In this document: positions 23,116-34,045 of the stretch, piece by piece
How positions within the stretch are numbered: the first letter of the stretch is position 1
How the letters are laid out: every line of letters starts with the position of its first letter
DNA from: Malachius bipustulatus
Taxonomy: Eukaryota > Arthropoda > Insecta > Coleoptera > Melyridae
Assembly: GCA_910589415.1 (NCBI GenBank)
Contig: OU342634.1
Span: 43,950,723-44,014,722, forward strand
Direction: 5' to 3'
DNA: 64,000 bases
Made by a program: the position numbers and the translations under genes
The notes under the pieces: model-generated
Seen by the model: the letters and a program-made list of their open reading frames with translations, nothing else
Told to the model about the DNA's origin: nothing
Database searches by the model: none

Positions 23116-23457
23116 CAGGGCCTTGAACTTGAAAAATGGCGATTTTCACTTGTTTCTCACAAACATCTCAATTTAAACACAAACTGAAAAACCAATCTTT
23201 TTTTTTCTTCGAGGTCAATCTAAAAATACAATTCCACAATACAATTATTTTTATTTTAAAAATACAATAACATAGGAGCATTCCATTTAAAAAATAAACA
23301 TAATGTTAATATAACGATCTCATATGAGACATGTTATATAGTCCAAAATAATTTTAAGTTGTAGACACTACGACCCTGTATAAGACCCAATTTAATTTTT
23401 TTTTTATCGTGCACGATTTAGGCTACACAGATCGAGGCGTTCGTCGCGCCCCACCCT
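23116..23457. mobile_element. Half-unit related to the 895-bp foldback
   Basis: Starts TA|CAGGGCCTTGAACTT, exactly at the inner boundary corresponding to 22495, and runs to the same outer end (GCGCCCCACCCTG|TA). It is thus one arm of the 21905-22799 element without its partner, with extra A/T-rich sequence inserted. It shows that the arm can exist as a separate TA-flanked unit. Confidence 0.65.
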
Positions 23458-23716
23458 GTATAAGTATATTTTACTTTGTAAGGCAAACCAATCATTTTAA
23501 TTTTGAAATTTCATAGTAATGTATTTTTTTTCTTTTTGCTCATTACGTAAAACGCACAAGGCTTTCGTTGGTGCATATTGGTATTTTACAACTAGCATTG
23601 GTTCTACCAACATACATAGTTAAAAATCATAATCAAAATTACATTTTCCAAGGAATGGCCTTTTTTCATGTGTAATTATTAGATTGGGCCGAGGACTTGG
23701 CTATTTTTTTCTTACC

Positions 23717-23831
23717 TATATGAAGGGGTCAGTGGAAAAGATGCCTATCCCACGAATTTTAAAAACTCGCCAAACTGTGCCTAATTTTGTTGTCGTGGAA
23801 TAGGCATCTTTTCCACTGACCCCTTCATATA
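23717..23831. repeat. Short inverted repeat, ~38-bp arms
   Basis: 23717-23754 (TATATGAAGGGGTCAGTGGA and on) is the near-perfect complement of 23793-23831. The spacer is ~38 bp. Likely a small MITE or foldback remnant. The rest of 23460-24110 is AT-rich and without a gene. Confidence 0.6.
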
Positions 23832-24114
23832 TTTCATAAAAAAAGAGTTATGAGAACTTTTTTTGGTAATTACTAATTTTAGTGTTGATCCTACTCATAA
23901 AAAATAAATTTAGTAAGTAGCCGTATGTTATTATTCAGGAACCTTGTTCTTATCTTTATGAAATTTATTTTTCGGGTCCCATATCATTGGTTCACTTTGA
24001 TAACGTTCGAGAAACTGGAAAACTCTTTCGTCATTCCAGGTTGTCATTGTTGTTGTATTTATTTTAATTTCAGTTATTACCGTAAATACACTGCACTGTG
24101 CAGTGAATAGTCGA

Positions 24115-24345
24115 GCGTAAATGACAAGATCGAACGAGCCAACGTGTGGGCAGCGTCAAATAGAGCGAAGTTGACGATAGCCGAATCTCTTTGAATTCGT
24201 GCATTTGCCGACAGCGAGGCGAACGCAGACAAACTTCGCTCACTTGGCCGAATGTTTGGGCAATCGAGACGAACTTACCGTCCACACGTTGGTGTTGCCG
24301 TTGATTTGCCGGCGATGCGCCAACGTGTGGAGCCGGCATAAATGT
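24115..24345. repeat. Repeat with CCACACGTTGG motif, right part
   Basis: Contains CTTACCGTCCACACGTTGG and ends CCAACGTGTGGAGCCGGCAT. It is related to 21485-21680. GC content is higher than the surroundings, which produces overlapping open frames on both strands that I regard as chance. Confidence 0.4.
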
Positions 24346-24489
24346 TCAAATTCTGTGCCTAAGTGGTATCATGATACCTTTCAAGCTTAGACAAGATATC
24401 TAAGTCTAGGTACAGAAGATTTATAAAAATAAAATAATACCTAAATAATCTTTTCATAACTTTTCAGGTTTATCTGACCCTAAACTATA

Positions 24490-25134
24490 CATGTGTTCCT
24501 AAATACCAGGTAGGTACATGAAAAAAATCACATAATTTTTGAGTATTTAGCTCAAATTTGGAATACAGGTTACGCTGGAGGGCTTACATCATTGGGTATG
24601 ATAAAATGGTTGTGAGAATCTAGAGATATTTTTTCCCTGGATTTCTCCCATTTCGCCCCTATTTCTCCCCCTGAAGTTTTTTGCGATGTGCCGCTGGTAG
24701 ATTCTAAAATACAATGTGAATTTTCTGACTTATTTAAAAACTTCTTGGTCTCCCATAGTTTTTTTGAATTTGTAACCGGTATCGAGAAAAAAAAAGAAAC
24801 AATTTCCTCTGATTTGTTCAGAGTTCAGACGAAATTAAAATTTTCAAAATGGTAAAACCGGCTCTGGCTTTTTTTGGATAATTTCTTATTTACCATTAAT
24901 TTTGACAGTTTAGTCGACATTGACTGTTAAAAATCAAAGTTGGGATGTTTGGGATTTTATAGATCCTCAAGGACCTATAAAAGAAAAAAAAAATACATCT
25001 TCTAATTCCAACACCCTGTAGATCGGTAACGAAGCGGTTGCGGGCCTATGTTTATAATAATATGGATTTTTAGGCATAAAATAAGCCAATTAATTACCTC
25101 CTTTCGTATGTACCTGGTATTTAGGAACACCCCG
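24490..25134. mobile_element. Foldback-type element, 645 bp, diverged
   Basis: Left end TA|CATGTGTTCCTAAATACCAG pairs with right end CTGGTATTTAGGAACACCCCG|TA. Central sequence is largely unpaired and includes another CACCCTGTA near 25013, suggesting a nested unit. No gene. Confidence 0.55.
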
Positions 25135-25303
25135 TATAACCCTGAGATTAAAATCAGGAAATTCAGCCAAACTGATTTCTTTATCTCCAATTAATTATTA
25201 ATAGAACTTTATTAAAGCGATACTAAACTTCTGGGGACTTTCACAATTTTTTTTTATTTTTATAATGTAGGTGTAATGGACTTTTTATTTATAATTAGAA
25301 ATA

Positions 25304-26378
25304 CAGGATGTCCCATAATATGTCGGCAATCATCCGGATTTGGGTAAATTCAGTATAATAAATTAAAAAATAGGTATAACTTTTATTCCTACGAGACACC
25401 CCTGGAAAGATATTACTCCTTAAAGTTGAGGGTTGAAAATCAATTTTTGCAATAACTTTTTCATTAATTGGCCGATCGCCGATATTGTTGAAATTTGGCA
25501 GTGTCATTTGTGGCAATAAGGAGTCCAGAAGTCTAGTGATGTCCAAGGGGACACCCTCACCAATATTATTTCAAAGAAAAATATTGATTTGTTTTTGATA
25601 ATGGATTTGTTTCATTGATAATGGATTGAAGCCATTGATTTTTTTTAAATTTTGTTATTTTTTTCAGATTATGCAACATGCAACTAACAATACAACTTTT
25701 ATGTCTTTTTAGTTTTTTTATTTGTATCTTGGTGCGTTTTCGAAAAATTTTATCGCTTAATTTCATATCCCTCGACCAACCAAGAGACATTGGGAAAAAT
25801 GAAAAAAATAAAATTCATTAGATGTAAGATATGAAGTTAATTTAGTGTTAATTTGTTGTTGTTGTTACATATTATTAATAAAAAGTTATAATTGAAAGAA
25901 AAAAAAACCGAAATAAAAATTTTCCTAATATTTTTTGTGGTCCAGGGATATGTAATTAAGTGGATTTTATTTATTTATCCCAAAACAAAACAAAATGCGA
26001 AAAAAAAATAAGAAACAAAAAAGTTGTATTATTAGCTGTTAAATCTGAAAAAAAAACAAAATTAAAAAAAAACAGTGGCGTACATTTTTCTTTGCAATAA
26101 TATTGGCGAGGGTGTCTCCTGGACGCCACTGGACTTGATTTTAATCTTCTTGAGGTTAAAGGAGCTCCTCATTACTACAAATAGCACTTCCAAATTTCAA
26201 CAATATCGACCAACTAGGTAGGTAATGAAAAAGTTATTGCAAAAAAAAAATTTCTCTTAACTTAAAGTGGTAATATCTTTTCAGGGGTGCTTCGTAGGAA
26301 TAAACGTGATAGCTATTTTTTTATTTTTTTTCACTTAATTTACCCAAATCCGGGAGATTGCCCACATGGGGCAAGATA
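25304..26378. mobile_element. Diverged foldback element, ~1.07 kb
   Basis: Starts TA|CAGGATGTCCCATAATATG. Left-arm blocks (ATCCGGATTTGGGTAAATT, GCAATAACTTTTTCATTA, TTTGTATCTTGGTGCG) recur inverted in 25925-26370. Arms are clearly older and more diverged than in the 15.8-kb element, and the right end is degraded. Confidence 0.6.
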
Positions 26379-26379
26379 A

Positions 26380-27365
26380 GGTGAATTTAATTCGTTTTTT
26401 TTTTTTGACTAATTCCATTCCAAATTTGACCATTTGGGGTCCTCGCCTGCTTGATTAGATATTAAAATTTACCACATTTTAATTTTTAATAAATAATTAT
26501 ACTTCTTTTGCACGAAGTAACGAAAAATTGTGTTGAAAAATTTGCTCAGAATTCAAAATGCGTGCCGAACTTCATAACCATCGGTTTAATTTATTTTATT
26601 TTTTTGCATTTTTGTTTAAGAAAAACCAGTAAAGAACTTTTTTGTGAAAAATTCTTTCGGAAATAACAGTTGAAGACGAAATTTGATTTACCAGGCTATT
26701 AATAAGAAACATCTAAAGATGTGCTCTGCGCTAAAGACTTACCTAAGTAAGCATGAAACTTAAGTTTCCAAGGCAAACTAGATTTCAATTAGTGGTAGAA
26801 TTTTACATTTTGTTTGGGACACAGATTGTAGATAACGCTAACGCCAATATTACTAAAGCATTCGAATCAAGGTATTTCCATACTTTAGAAAAGAGAGATG
26901 AAGGAATTAAATCAATAATTGGAGCCTTGGCCGGAGTAACGTTGTACCTTACATAATTTTTTGGAGCGATTTTTTCTCTTCGGTAGGTTTAAATGGGCAG
27001 AATGCTTCCACCAAAACGATAAGTTTTATATGATTTCCTTTTAACAACATTTAAATGATATTTTAACAACCGCCAAATGAAAACTATCCCTTCAATAACC
27101 TTGCAAGGTTCATTTTTTGCACCTCCTGTAAAAATGTAAGTTGCAACGTTACTCCGGCCAATGCTACAATTCTCAAATTCCAAAAAAAAATGTAGGAAAA
27201 TGTTGCAAAAAATGTAAAAATCAATGTAGGCCGATAGTTATTAAATTCCGGATGCATAATGCATAATTTTGAGCAACTTTTTTAAATAAAACTTTGTTAC
27301 TTCCTGCAAAAGAGGTACTTGACCTATACATATACCTATAAATTCGCTTATCCTCAGACAAACTG
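26380..27365. repeat. Dispersed repeat family F, copy 1
   Basis: Matches 61006-61925 in inverted orientation. Shared landmarks are GCTTGATTAGA, CCAGTAAAGAACTTTTTT, ACAGATTGTA..ATAACGCTAACGCC and the terminus AATTCGCTTATCC. The right end is at CTG|TA 27365; the left end merges with the preceding element. The 67-codon frame at 26753-26956 lies wholly inside the repeat. Confidence 0.6.
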
Positions 27366-29480
27366 TATAATATAAAGATGGAGAAATTATCTCACCAAAT
27401 GTGTATTAAATATCATAAATTGGCCTATCAAACATACCAGAGACCTTGACTTTGAGATGATATAATAGTCTCTCTCAATAGTAAAGTTATAAAGAAAAAA
27501 CCGATATTCCTCAATATAGAATTTATTAATTTAGGTAATGTAGCCACTGGAACGTCAATAAGTTATTACATTTTTCATCAAATTGTTAAACTTTCTCATT
27601 TTTCAAATATTAAAAAACATTAAATATCTCATCTTCAACAACTAAAAAAATTAACTACAGACCGCAGGTAGGAATATCTACCCGAAATCCTCTCAGAAAA
27701 TTTTTCCATCTGCCGATCTTAGAACAAAAATTAGGTTACACAATATGGAGTGATCATGATTGAAAAAAAAAACATAAAAACACATGAAGCAGATTTTATT
27801 CATTCAACAGCTTGTATTTAATTATTTTATATTGTCACATATGATTACCATTGTTGCTAAAATGTAAACTAGTGTACTAACCGCTACCTCTAATGTCATG
27901 GCTACTGATATTTGGTATTGTATACCTTGTATTGATTAACTTATAACCATAGAATAGCTTATTCTATGATAGAACTCAATCACTCAAAGTTTTCTTCATT
28001 GTGGTCAACATTTAGGCAACAATTATTGTTCGGAGGTGCTAGTTATACAGTGCCTTATTAACTAGGCTCTTTTCTCTCCCTTTCTCTCGCGCTATCTCTC
28101 TGGAAGATTTACTCCATTACAAACTACAAAAGTCTCTTAACAAGATATTTTATACAATGTATTATTAATCTTACTTAGTTACAGCTTCAATGAGATTCAG
28201 AAAAATATATATAATATAAAGCAATAAATAAATAACATAAAAAAAGGAACGAGAAAGATATCACACTAAAATTACTGCATATTCACAATATGTGCCATGT
28301 GAATCGAGACTAGGTTTAAGTAGAAAATCAATATACAGTTCATATTTACAAAAATAAAAATAAACATCTTTAATAATAATAATAATAATAAGGAATGTGA
28401 TGCGATGCTAATAAAAACGTAATAAATAAAATACTAAATTATCAGTGCTCTTATACTTTGTTTCTTCTTATTATAAGTATTCATAAAATGTTCTGATTTT
28501 TGTATTTTTTATAATATATTATATCATATTTAATTTTGAGAGTATTATTTGCAAATATTACAAATATAAACTGCACACTTTACAAGTATTAACAAACAAT
28601 TTCTATCGACAATTTTACATTGCACTTTTCAAATCCGCTCTGACAAAAAAAATATAGCAAAACATCTAATCGGTGTTCCAAGGAAAGCCTGTTTGAAGTA
28701 TTAGATCTCTCAAACCCAGCATTGGGGACCATGAATTTAATATTTTTATCCTCCCAACAGTTTCTATATACCCTTACTTGACTGTAGTCTACATGAACAC
28801 CATACTATGCAGCAGTATACATATCGTGCCATGCCCCAATCACCTTTTGCATCAATTTGAATTATTGCACTTCCAACCCAGCTATTGATGTTTTCCCCTT
28901 TTTTTTTAAATAATCAACCTGTTTTGACCCCTATAAGTGAGATCAAAAGGATAAAGCAAAATTGACTGATCTGAGAGGTGAAAGCTTCCAAAAATGTGAA
29001 TTTTAAGAGACGTTGGGGCGAGTTGGTTCCAAATGGCATTTGGTGGGCGTAAGACAGAGGCAAAAACGACCTAGTTATTAATGAAAGAACAGGGAGGTCG
29101 TGGGGTTTCTTCCCCTTCCAGAGGAAAAGGTAGCAAATATGATTTCTTCATTTTTCATGTTATAAACTCATCTTAGTAGTGAAATTCAACTTTCACAACG
29201 AAAACGATCTAATACTGACAATAATTATTTTATTACAATGTAAGTATATTCTATCCATTAGTGAAGTTTCAAAAAAAAGATGATGAAAAATTGGGTGAAA
29301 ACAATATTGCAACCCAGAAATGTGTGGGTTGATTTTCGACAGGGTGTGATGTCAAAAAATTGAGCAACAGGGAAAATTGACTTGTACATCCAAGTCTTAT
29401 TGCTTCAGAAGAAAAGCATCCAGCTGCAACTCTCACTGAACCTTCCATAGCTGACTTTTGATTTGAGATCATTGAGATCA
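27366..29480. other. AT-rich region downstream of lap
   Basis: No independent gene supported. Includes an AAT microsatellite (about 28370-28391). Some of this stretch may be the lap 3'UTR, since the gene runs leftward from 31955 to 30099, but I cannot place its polyadenylation site. Confidence 0.4.
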
Positions 29481-29693
29481 GGGGCCTATTCCACAATAAC
29501 AACTTTGCGCTTTGCATTTTTAGGAAACTTCCTGTTCCTTTAAATTATGTAAAAAAATTTGCACAGTATTACAATTTTATATAGCACAGCAGTGCTAATT
29601 AACTAAATTGATTGTGGAATTTAAATTTCTGACTTTGTAAAACTGAAAAATGAAAAGTACAAAATTGCAAAAGTTTTTGGTGGAATAGGCCCC
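29481..29693. mobile_element. 213-bp MITE with GGGGCCTATTCCAC ends
   Basis: Perfect 14-bp terminal inverted repeats, GGGGCCTATTCCAC at 29481-29494 and the complement at 29680-29693, with further imperfect pairing inward. No coding. I could not find a clean target duplication, so I leave the superfamily open. It lies just downstream of the lap stop codon, possibly inside its 3'UTR. Confidence 0.7.
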
Positions 29694-30098
29694 ATGTCAT
29701 GTTATTATTTAAAATTTCACATCTCAATTAGATATTTTTCAAGTTTCAAATCCCAAACTTTTCGACTCTTCTCCACCATACTATAGACCAAGGAATCCTC
29801 ATACTTTCTGCTATGAAGATGGGGACAGAATCCTTCGAAATATCACATTAGCTACAATCTACAATAAATAAAAATACACAGAAACCGACAAGACCTTAGT
29901 CTACCTTACCTTTGCTTTTTTGCTTAACAAACAATAAGCAGGAGGTGTGCGCATCAATTACATGAAACAATATAGTTCTTCTGTCGATACGCTACCTACA
30001 ACAAACAGGTTTTTGAACACCCTTTTCGATTAAATAATTACTGCAAACTTTCAATAACAAAACAATTAAAATATTAATAATTTAATAATTTACTCCAT

Positions 30099-31955
30099 TT
30101 ATAGATCGCCGAAAGGATCGAAAGTAACCTCTTGCTTGGGCTGAGGCTGGGTGCCCATTTTTGGACTTCCACCTACCGGCTGCTGAGCAACTCCCATCCC
30201 GTACTGCATTCCCATGGGTTGCTGTCCCGCCATCATCATCGGTTGACCGCTCATCACGGTCTGACCCATCGGTTGGGCCATGGGACCCATTGGACGATAC
30301 TGCTGCCCTTGCCATCCGGTCGCGGTAGTCTTCGGTTGATTCTTGGGCGAGTTCCACTGTCCCCGACTGCCGCTATCCATGCTCAGATTTTCGACCAGCG
30401 AAGTTAGACTGGATTCCAGGTCTCCGGTTAGGATTTTCCCGGGCGGGGGTGGTCTCTGCGGTTGTTGCACGGCTGCTTGCTGAGGCGGTTGACCTTGCAT
30501 TTGATTAAACTGATTATTAGCGGTTACTGGAGCCGGAACCGGATCGAATACTGACGGCTCGTTGAACATGTTATTGGGGAACGCTTGGGGAGTGGAATTA
30601 ACAAAAGTTTGCTGTGGTGGAGCAGGGGCCGGTTGAAAATTCCCTTGAGACACGTTGTTGTTGGCCCACATGGTACCGGCGGGCGTGTTGAAGAAGTCGT
30701 TTGCAGGTGCAGAGTTATTAGAGACGGGAGGTGTGTAATCGCCGAAAGGATTTCCAAGAGAAAGTAGATCGTCGAGAGCGTTGGAGGATTGCTGATGGGA
30801 CTGCACAGGAGCCGGCTGAGAATATTCAGAGCCAAAGAGATCGAGAATGTTATCGTTTTTGACGGTGTCGTCGTCGCTCAAGAACGGATTGGTACTGGCG
30901 GCCGTAGGAGAGCCGACCTTAGCCCTGAACTGATTCATGAGAGCCTCTTCTTCGGCAACCGCCGCTTGCTTAAACGAATCATCGACTGAACCGAAAGCGT
31001 TGCTGGTATTCGCCAGGACATTGACGCCAGACTTCAGACTCTTCTGATTGGTAGTCGAGGTTGGCGTGTTGCCTTCGAGTGATGCCAGATGTTGCTCCAG
31101 AGCGTCTAGAAGACTGTTGGGGGCTCGAGTTAAGTCAGGTATGTCGCCTTTATCGATTCCTATATTCTCGGCCACTTTCAGAAACTCTCCTACACGATCC
31201 ATCCTGATCAGAAACTTCTTGTATAGATCTAGTGCCTCCCTACATTGCTTCTTGTTCATTTCAAAGTATTTCTCCAGGAGATTAATGATGCCGTCGTTGT
31301 AACAGGCAAACAAACGGATGAGATCACGAAAGAGTAACATAAAGCACATATTTATAACGCCGTTGGTGAGATCATTTGCGGTGCAATCAAACTCTAATAA
31401 AGCGTCCAGCTGGTTTTGTAAAATTGGCAAGGTCTTGAGCAGATTTTCCGCGTTCATAGTTCGCAGGGTCCCTTCCTCTTTTCCTCGTTTCACTTTACAG
31501 AAATCGAACGCAACGGCCCGGTAAGAGAGAGCCTTTTCGTTTAAATATCGAGCGTACCTTCGTATGAACGGTGACATGTCGTACCCGGTTCTAGCACCTA
31601 CTGCACTCTGCACGCCCGTCTTATCGACGAAATTCGACAGTTGAAATGACACGTTACTGGATGCCAAGTACTGGGTGAATCTCTCGTTACCGTAACACAT
31701 TATGTGATGGGTGGTAATCAGGGCCTTAAAAACTACCACCCAACTGGTGTTTTGGGACCTTTCAATCAATAAATTGGCCATTTGTGGAATAGACACGTTC
31801 GGTTCGTTTGTACAGTGCACTAGGTAATCTAAATGTTTCTTCTTTGGCCCTAGCATCTCCTCGGTGGTCGCCTTGCAGACAGATTTGGCTAGTCCTTGGC
31901 CTGCTATGCTGTGTTTGGCCGCTAATAGGCGATCGTTAATTGTTTGACCCGCCAT
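30099..31955 (-). CDS. lap: Clathrin assembly protein LAP (AP180/CALM)
   Basis: A 618-residue endocytic adaptor that binds PtdIns(4,5)P2 and clathrin and sorts synaptobrevin in synaptic-vesicle retrieval (family knowledge). An ANTH domain fills about residues 1-290 and has the diagnostic lipid-binding pattern K28...K38-K39-K40-H41. The C-terminal half is low in structure and rich in Asn, Gln and Pro. It carries adaptor and clathrin-binding motifs: NPF near 355, DNILDLF and DDLLSLG clathrin-box-like motifs, further NPF/DPV motifs, and a terminal TFDPFGDL. The ATG at 31955 starts the conserved MAGQTINDRL. The coding region is intronless here, whereas lap genes in other insects usually have several coding introns. 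A 56-nt intron appears in the 5'UTR. There are no stops or frameshifts, so it is very likely functional. Confidence 0.96.
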   Translation of the reverse strand: MAGQTINDRLLAAKHSIAGQGLAKSVCKATTEEMLGPKKKHLDYLVHCTNEPNVSIPQMANLLIERSQNTSWVVVFKALITTHHIMCYGNERFTQYLASSNVSFQLSNFVDKTGVQSAVGARTGYDMSPFIRRYARYLNEKALSYRAVAFDFCKVKRGKEEGTLRTMNAENLLKTLPILQNQLDALLEFDCTANDLTNGVINMCFMLLFRDLIRLFACYNDGIINLLEKYFEMNKKQCREALDLYKKFLIRMDRVGEFLKVAENIGIDKGDIPDLTRAPNSLLDALEQHLASLEGNTPTSTTNQKSLKSGVNVLANTSNAFGSVDDSFKQAAVAEEEALMNQFRAKVGSPTAASTNPFLSDDDTVKNDNILDLFGSEYSQPAPVQSHQQSSNALDDLLSLGNPFGDYTPPVSNNSAPANDFFNTPAGTMWANNNVSQGNFQPAPAPPQQTFVNSTPQAFPNNMFNEPSVFDPVPAPVTANNQFNQMQGQPPQQAAVQQPQRPPPPGKILTGDLESSLTSLVENLSMDSGSRGQWNSPKNQPKTTATGWQGQQYRPMGPMAQPMGQTVMSGQPMMMAGQQPMGMQYGMGVAQQPVGGSPKMGTQPQPKQEVTFDPFGDL

Positions 31956-31984
31956 TTTCGCGGAACCACAGTCGACTGAGAAGA

Positions 31985-32040
31985 CTGAAATAATTGCAAT
32001 TCGATAAGATAAAGTGCGGTAGTGTTGTGATAAACCTTAC
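31985..32040 (-). other. Putative 56-nt 5'UTR intron of lap
   Basis: On the minus strand: donor AATCAG|GTAAGG with its G at 32040, acceptor AATTATTTCAG| ending at 31985, 29 nt before the start codon. Both sites match consensus well. It implies the 5'UTR continues rightwards beyond 32041. Confidence 0.65.
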
Positions 32041-32695
32041 CTGATTATTATAAGGAATTTTCTGGTCGATGGAATTAGTTGAAAATCAAGAGATTGCGCC
32101 GGCAACCTCGAATAACTCGATCAATAATCCATTTTGTATTGACATGACACTAAACTGCACAGAAGTAAACTATAGAATGTTTGTCGCGACCTCTAGCAGA
32201 CAAGAGCCGAACTCGTGACACTTTCATTTGGTAATCCGACTGACACAACCTGAGCTCCTAGAAGGTTCATTTTCATTTCATGGTCCATTTTCTTTTAAAA
32301 CTCGACAAGATTTTTCTCGACATTTTGAATCAAAATTAAACTCGATAATCCGATTAGCTGATTCTAGCATAATTATGGATTTTTGTCGAAAGAAATCAAC
32401 AACATCTTTCATAATTTCATTCATTTTTCAAAATATCAAATTTTGAGACAAAAAAATCAAGAAGGCACATTCTAATGTCATAATTATTGACTTTATAAAC
32501 AACTTTCAGCAAATTCATTGAAGCTTACATTTTGACAACACACCTGAATTTATTCATATTATAACGAGACCACTCTCGAAAAATTCTATTAGTTGTTTCT
32601 TAAAAATTCCTAGTTTCACCATTTTGTTTGTTTACATTTTTTATAATGGTTTAGCGTTAGCCCAATGACACAATGACACTTTCGCAACAATTCGA
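32041..32695. other. lap upstream region
   Basis: Probably contains the lap 5'UTR exon and promoter. No TATA box was found at the expected place, and no other gene is supported. Confidence 0.4.
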
Positions 32696-32699
32696 CGCA

Positions 32700-33131
32700 T
32701 GTCAAGAATGACACATTGATGGACAGTTGTGCGTTCTATTAAATACTGGAGTCGTTTCGCGAACGACCTGATATTTCCTGAATCCACGGCCACTGCTATA
32801 AAAGCAGGGCTGTCTTCGCTCTAGGAGTAGTAGTATCTTGGACGTGAAAGTGAAAGCTGAAGTATAGTAAAGAAGACAGAGTAGTTGTAGTTACTGGAAA
32901 GTGGAAGTGAAGTATGAGGTAAGGAAGCTAGTAGTGACTACTGAGTGTTATAAAGCGGATTGTAAAGAATAGATAGACAAGTGGTGTAATATCTGTGAGT
33001 GGAGACAAGAGGACAGCTGTGTTTATTGATTATTTAGATTTAGAGGTTATAACTTGTACTTGTGTTAGTTAATAGAGAAATTTGCAGACTTTAGTGGTGG
33101 TGATTTTATAATTATTGTGAGACCCGTAACA
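32700..33131 (+). promoter_or_regulatory. TATA-containing block; possible solo LTR
   Basis: Contains CTATAAAAGCAG near 32796 followed about 25 bp later by CTTCGCTCTAGG, a layout like a core promoter. Upstream is a palindrome GTCGTTTCGCGAACGAC. The block can be framed from TGTCAAGAATGACAC (32700) to GACCCGTAACA (33131), which resembles LTR ends, but no target duplication was seen. It could also be a promoter of an unrecognised gene. The purine-rich GTGAAAGTGAAAGC-type stretch after it is non-coding. Confidence 0.35.
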
Positions 33132-33250
33132 ATATTATTTTGAGCTTGAGAACTTTCTACGCATTTTTCAGATGGTGTAAAAATATTCAAAATTTAGTGA
33201 ACCAAGAGATGAGTATGAAAAGAAAATACATCGTAATCAACTGCTACATA

Positions 33251-33422
33251 CAGGGTGTCCGGAAATTATGCGCAAAGAATTAAGAGGGTGATTCTACTTG
33301 ATAAAATATTGCCAAAAGTATCTATAATTTTTTTTCGAAAACTCACAAATAAGAAAGTTCTGAGCCTTCAAAGTTGATTTTTTAAATCAAATTTTTTTTT
33401 GCGCATAATTTCCGGACACCTG
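33251..33422. mobile_element. 172-bp MITE, CAGGGTGTCCGG ends
   Basis: Left end TA|CAGGGTGTCCGGAAATTATG pairs with the right end CATAATTTCCGGACACCTG|TA, where one C of the expected CACCCTG is missing. About 27-bp inverted ends. The smallest clear member of the TA/CAGGGTG group. Confidence 0.8.
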
Positions 33423-33624
33423 TATAGAAAAATGAAGTTAACGACGAAAAGTTAGCGACGGGACTGGCTAAGCATCCGACTTTTTTATTTCATAATCTGC
33501 TCGATTATTTCTTGAATGACCATGAAATGCTACTTCATGAAGTAATGTGAGACTATTTTCACGTAAAAATAAAAATCCTAGAAACGGATTATAATGGGGA
33601 GTTCTTTTAGTCTAAGATCATTTT

Positions 33625-34045
33625 TCCAGCTGTAATCGAGTCGGAATTTCAAAAATTCGTGGCGGCTCGTCTGGGCCCTGACCCCTGACAAGACGAGTTT
33701 TTAACAGGAAGTATAAGATGGACTTTTCTCCGTCGTGTAGAAAAATAAAAACCTCAGCGGCGCTTCAAGGGCAGTTTGAATAGCCGAAAATCGAAAATTA
33801 TAACAACTGTATATCCGGAATCGGAATTTAAAAAATTCATAGAGGCCCGCACTTGGGTTCGGAGGAAACCAGTTTTCAACAGCACGTCATAAGAAAGACT
33901 TTTCTCCGTCGTGTAGAAAAATAAAAACCCCAGCGAGCATCCAGGGTAGTTTTAATAGCCGAATTTAGAAAATTATAAGAACTAAAAATCCGGATTCGAA
34001 AATTAAAAAATTCATGACGACCCATTCCGGACAATACGAATTTTC
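33625..34045 (+). repeat. ~171-bp tandem repeat, about 2.4 copies
   Basis: Units begin near 33625, 33797 and 33968. Each carries TCGGAATTT.AAAAATTC near the start and CTTTTCTCCGTCGTGTAGAA later (about 33722 and 33898). The copies differ by perhaps 20-25%, so the array is old. Satellite-like fragment; no coding. Confidence 0.7.

Noticed and set aside
26753..26956. 67-codon frame with a hydrophobic C-terminus
   Set aside because: Wholly inside repeat family F; the other copy at 61 kb does not preserve the frame.
30082..31524. Several frames on both strands overlapping lap
   Set aside because: Shadow frames of a GC-richer coding exon; lap's frame has full ANTH homology.
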